A DNA stretch of 5,708 nt from DATBDM01 sp036269915. GTDB lineage: Bacteria; Actinomycetota; Thermoleophilia; Solirubrobacterales; Solirubrobacteraceae. The translations under genes were made by a program, and so were the position numbers. The DNA is taken from contig DATBDM010000288.1 of NCBI GenBank assembly GCA_036269915.1, positions 1 to 5,708 on the forward strand, given 5' to 3'. This document shows, piece after piece, positions 5,131 to 5,708 of the stretch. The first letter of the stretch is position 1. Every line of letters starts with the position of its first letter. The notes beneath the pieces were generated by a model. It did not search any database and was not told where the DNA came from. It saw only the letters and a list, made by a program, of their open reading frames with translations.

Positions 5131-5708
5131 ATGGGCGTCGAGACGATCCACTCCTGGCGCGAGCTCGACGACGCGGTCGCCGGTCTCAGCGGCAGCGGCG
5201 CGCACGCGCCCTGGGTGTTCCGCGGCCTCGCGCGCTCGAGCTACTCGAACGTCGCCAGCCTGGCGCGGCTCGGCGACGGCTTCCCAGAGCTCGAGCGCCA
5301 CCTGATCCGCAACTTCCGCAAGTACGCCCACCGCGAGCGGCCGGGACCGACGCTGTGGGACTGGCTCTCGCTCGCCCAGCATCACGGGCTGCCGACGCGG
5401 CTGCTGGACTGGACCTTCTCCCCCTTCGTCGCGGCGCACTTCGCCACCGCGACCTCGCCCGACCACGAGGCGATCGTGTGGACGGTCGACTGCGAGTCCG
5501 TCAACGCGGAGCTGCCCTTCGAGCTGCGCGAGTCGCTCGAGGCCGAGGGCGCGCTCGTGTTCACCACCGAGCTGCTCGCCGCGCACGCGCCGACGCTCGG
5601 CACGCTCGAGGCGCTCGGCGAGGGCCGGCCGTTCGCGCTGTTCTTCGAGCCGCCGTCGCTCGACGACCGGATCGTCAACCAGTCGGCGCTGCTGTCGGCG
5701 ATCTCCGA
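5131..5708 (+). CDS. FRG-domain protein, N-terminal part (3' end outside window)
   Basis: The open frame starts at ATG 5131 and is still open at the right edge (192 complete codons). AGGAG (5117-5121) lies 9 nt before the start, inside the end of the epoxide hydrolase gene; its stop is 1 bp away, so the two are probably co-transcribed and translationally coupled. The domain is recognisable from W-V-F-R-G (28-32), which gives FRG proteins their name, then an E-L-E-R-H-L-I-R-N-F-R helix (about 52-62), and the strongly conserved A-Q-H-H-G-L-P-T-R-L-L-D-W-T (82-95) followed by S-P-F-V-A-A-H-F-A-T (97-106). Near the edge, D-D-R-I-V-N-Q-S fits the R-I-x-x-Q segment near the domain's end, so probably only a short C-terminal portion is missing. 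The biochemical activity of FRG domains is not established to my knowledge. No signal peptide or membrane segment is seen. The ATG at 5126 is in another frame and is not used here. Confidence 0.88.
   Translation, partial: MGVETIHSWRELDDAVAGLSGSGAHAPWVFRGLARSSYSNVASLARLGDGFPELERHLIRNFRKYAHRERPGPTLWDWLSLAQHHGLPTRLLDWTFSPFVAAHFATATSPDHEAIVWTVDCESVNAELPFELRESLEAEGALVFTTELLAAHAPTLGTLEALGEGRPFALFFEPPSLDDRIVNQSALLSAIS

Noticed and set aside
5126..5305. ATG 5126 overlapping the hydrolase TGA as ATGA
   Set aside because: It opens an Arg/Ser/Ala-rich frame without motifs and is only 4 nt from the AGGAG; ATG 5131, 9 nt from AGGAG, opens the FRG-domain frame.

Overview
The window is very GC-rich DNA with dense coding, strong G/C preference at third codon positions and few gaps, and it looks like chromosomal DNA of a high-GC actinobacterium. 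The mix of genes (a mycobacterial-type GT35 phosphorylase, a Glu/Asp-rich small protein of a kind I associate with Actinobacteria, a stand-alone infA) would fit Thermoleophilia/Solirubrobacterales, but that placement is inference and nothing here proves it.

Layout, left to right. (1) Positions 1-204 hold the C-terminal end of a LacI-family sugar-responsive repressor. (2) Positions 201-295 hold a cluster of four near-palindromic GGGGTC-W-GACCCC elements, three of them at an exact 25-bp period, ending in a perfect 14-bp hairpin; the repressor's stop codon lies inside the first element. (3) A 10+10-bp inverted repeat (310-338) overlaps the start of a small, apparently exported protein of unknown function (334-720). 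(4) On the minus strand come a glutathione S-transferase-like gene (1098-1715) and, 155 bp further on, infA (724-942) with its own promoter. (5) Divergent from the GST gene is a 715-residue alpha-glucan phosphorylase (1769-3916). (6) A very acidic 81-residue protein on the minus strand (3913-4158) meets the phosphorylase tail to tail, sharing a CTAG. (7) Divergent from that gene is a two-gene plus-strand operon: a soluble epoxide hydrolase (4206-5129) and, 1 bp later, an FRG-domain protein (5131 to beyond the window end).

How the genes relate: the LacI remnant and the phosphorylase both belong to carbohydrate metabolism, but six features lie between them and no direct link can be seen. The only well-supported co-transcription is epoxide hydrolase with the FRG protein. 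GST and epoxide hydrolase are both detoxification-type enzymes acting on electrophiles, but they sit in different transcription units.

I see no CRISPR array, tRNA, rRNA, insertion sequence or phage gene. I do not find a convincing complete new system. The items most worth a second look are the alternating palindromic repeat cluster, the operator-like inverted repeat over a start codon, and the epoxide hydrolase-FRG pair.
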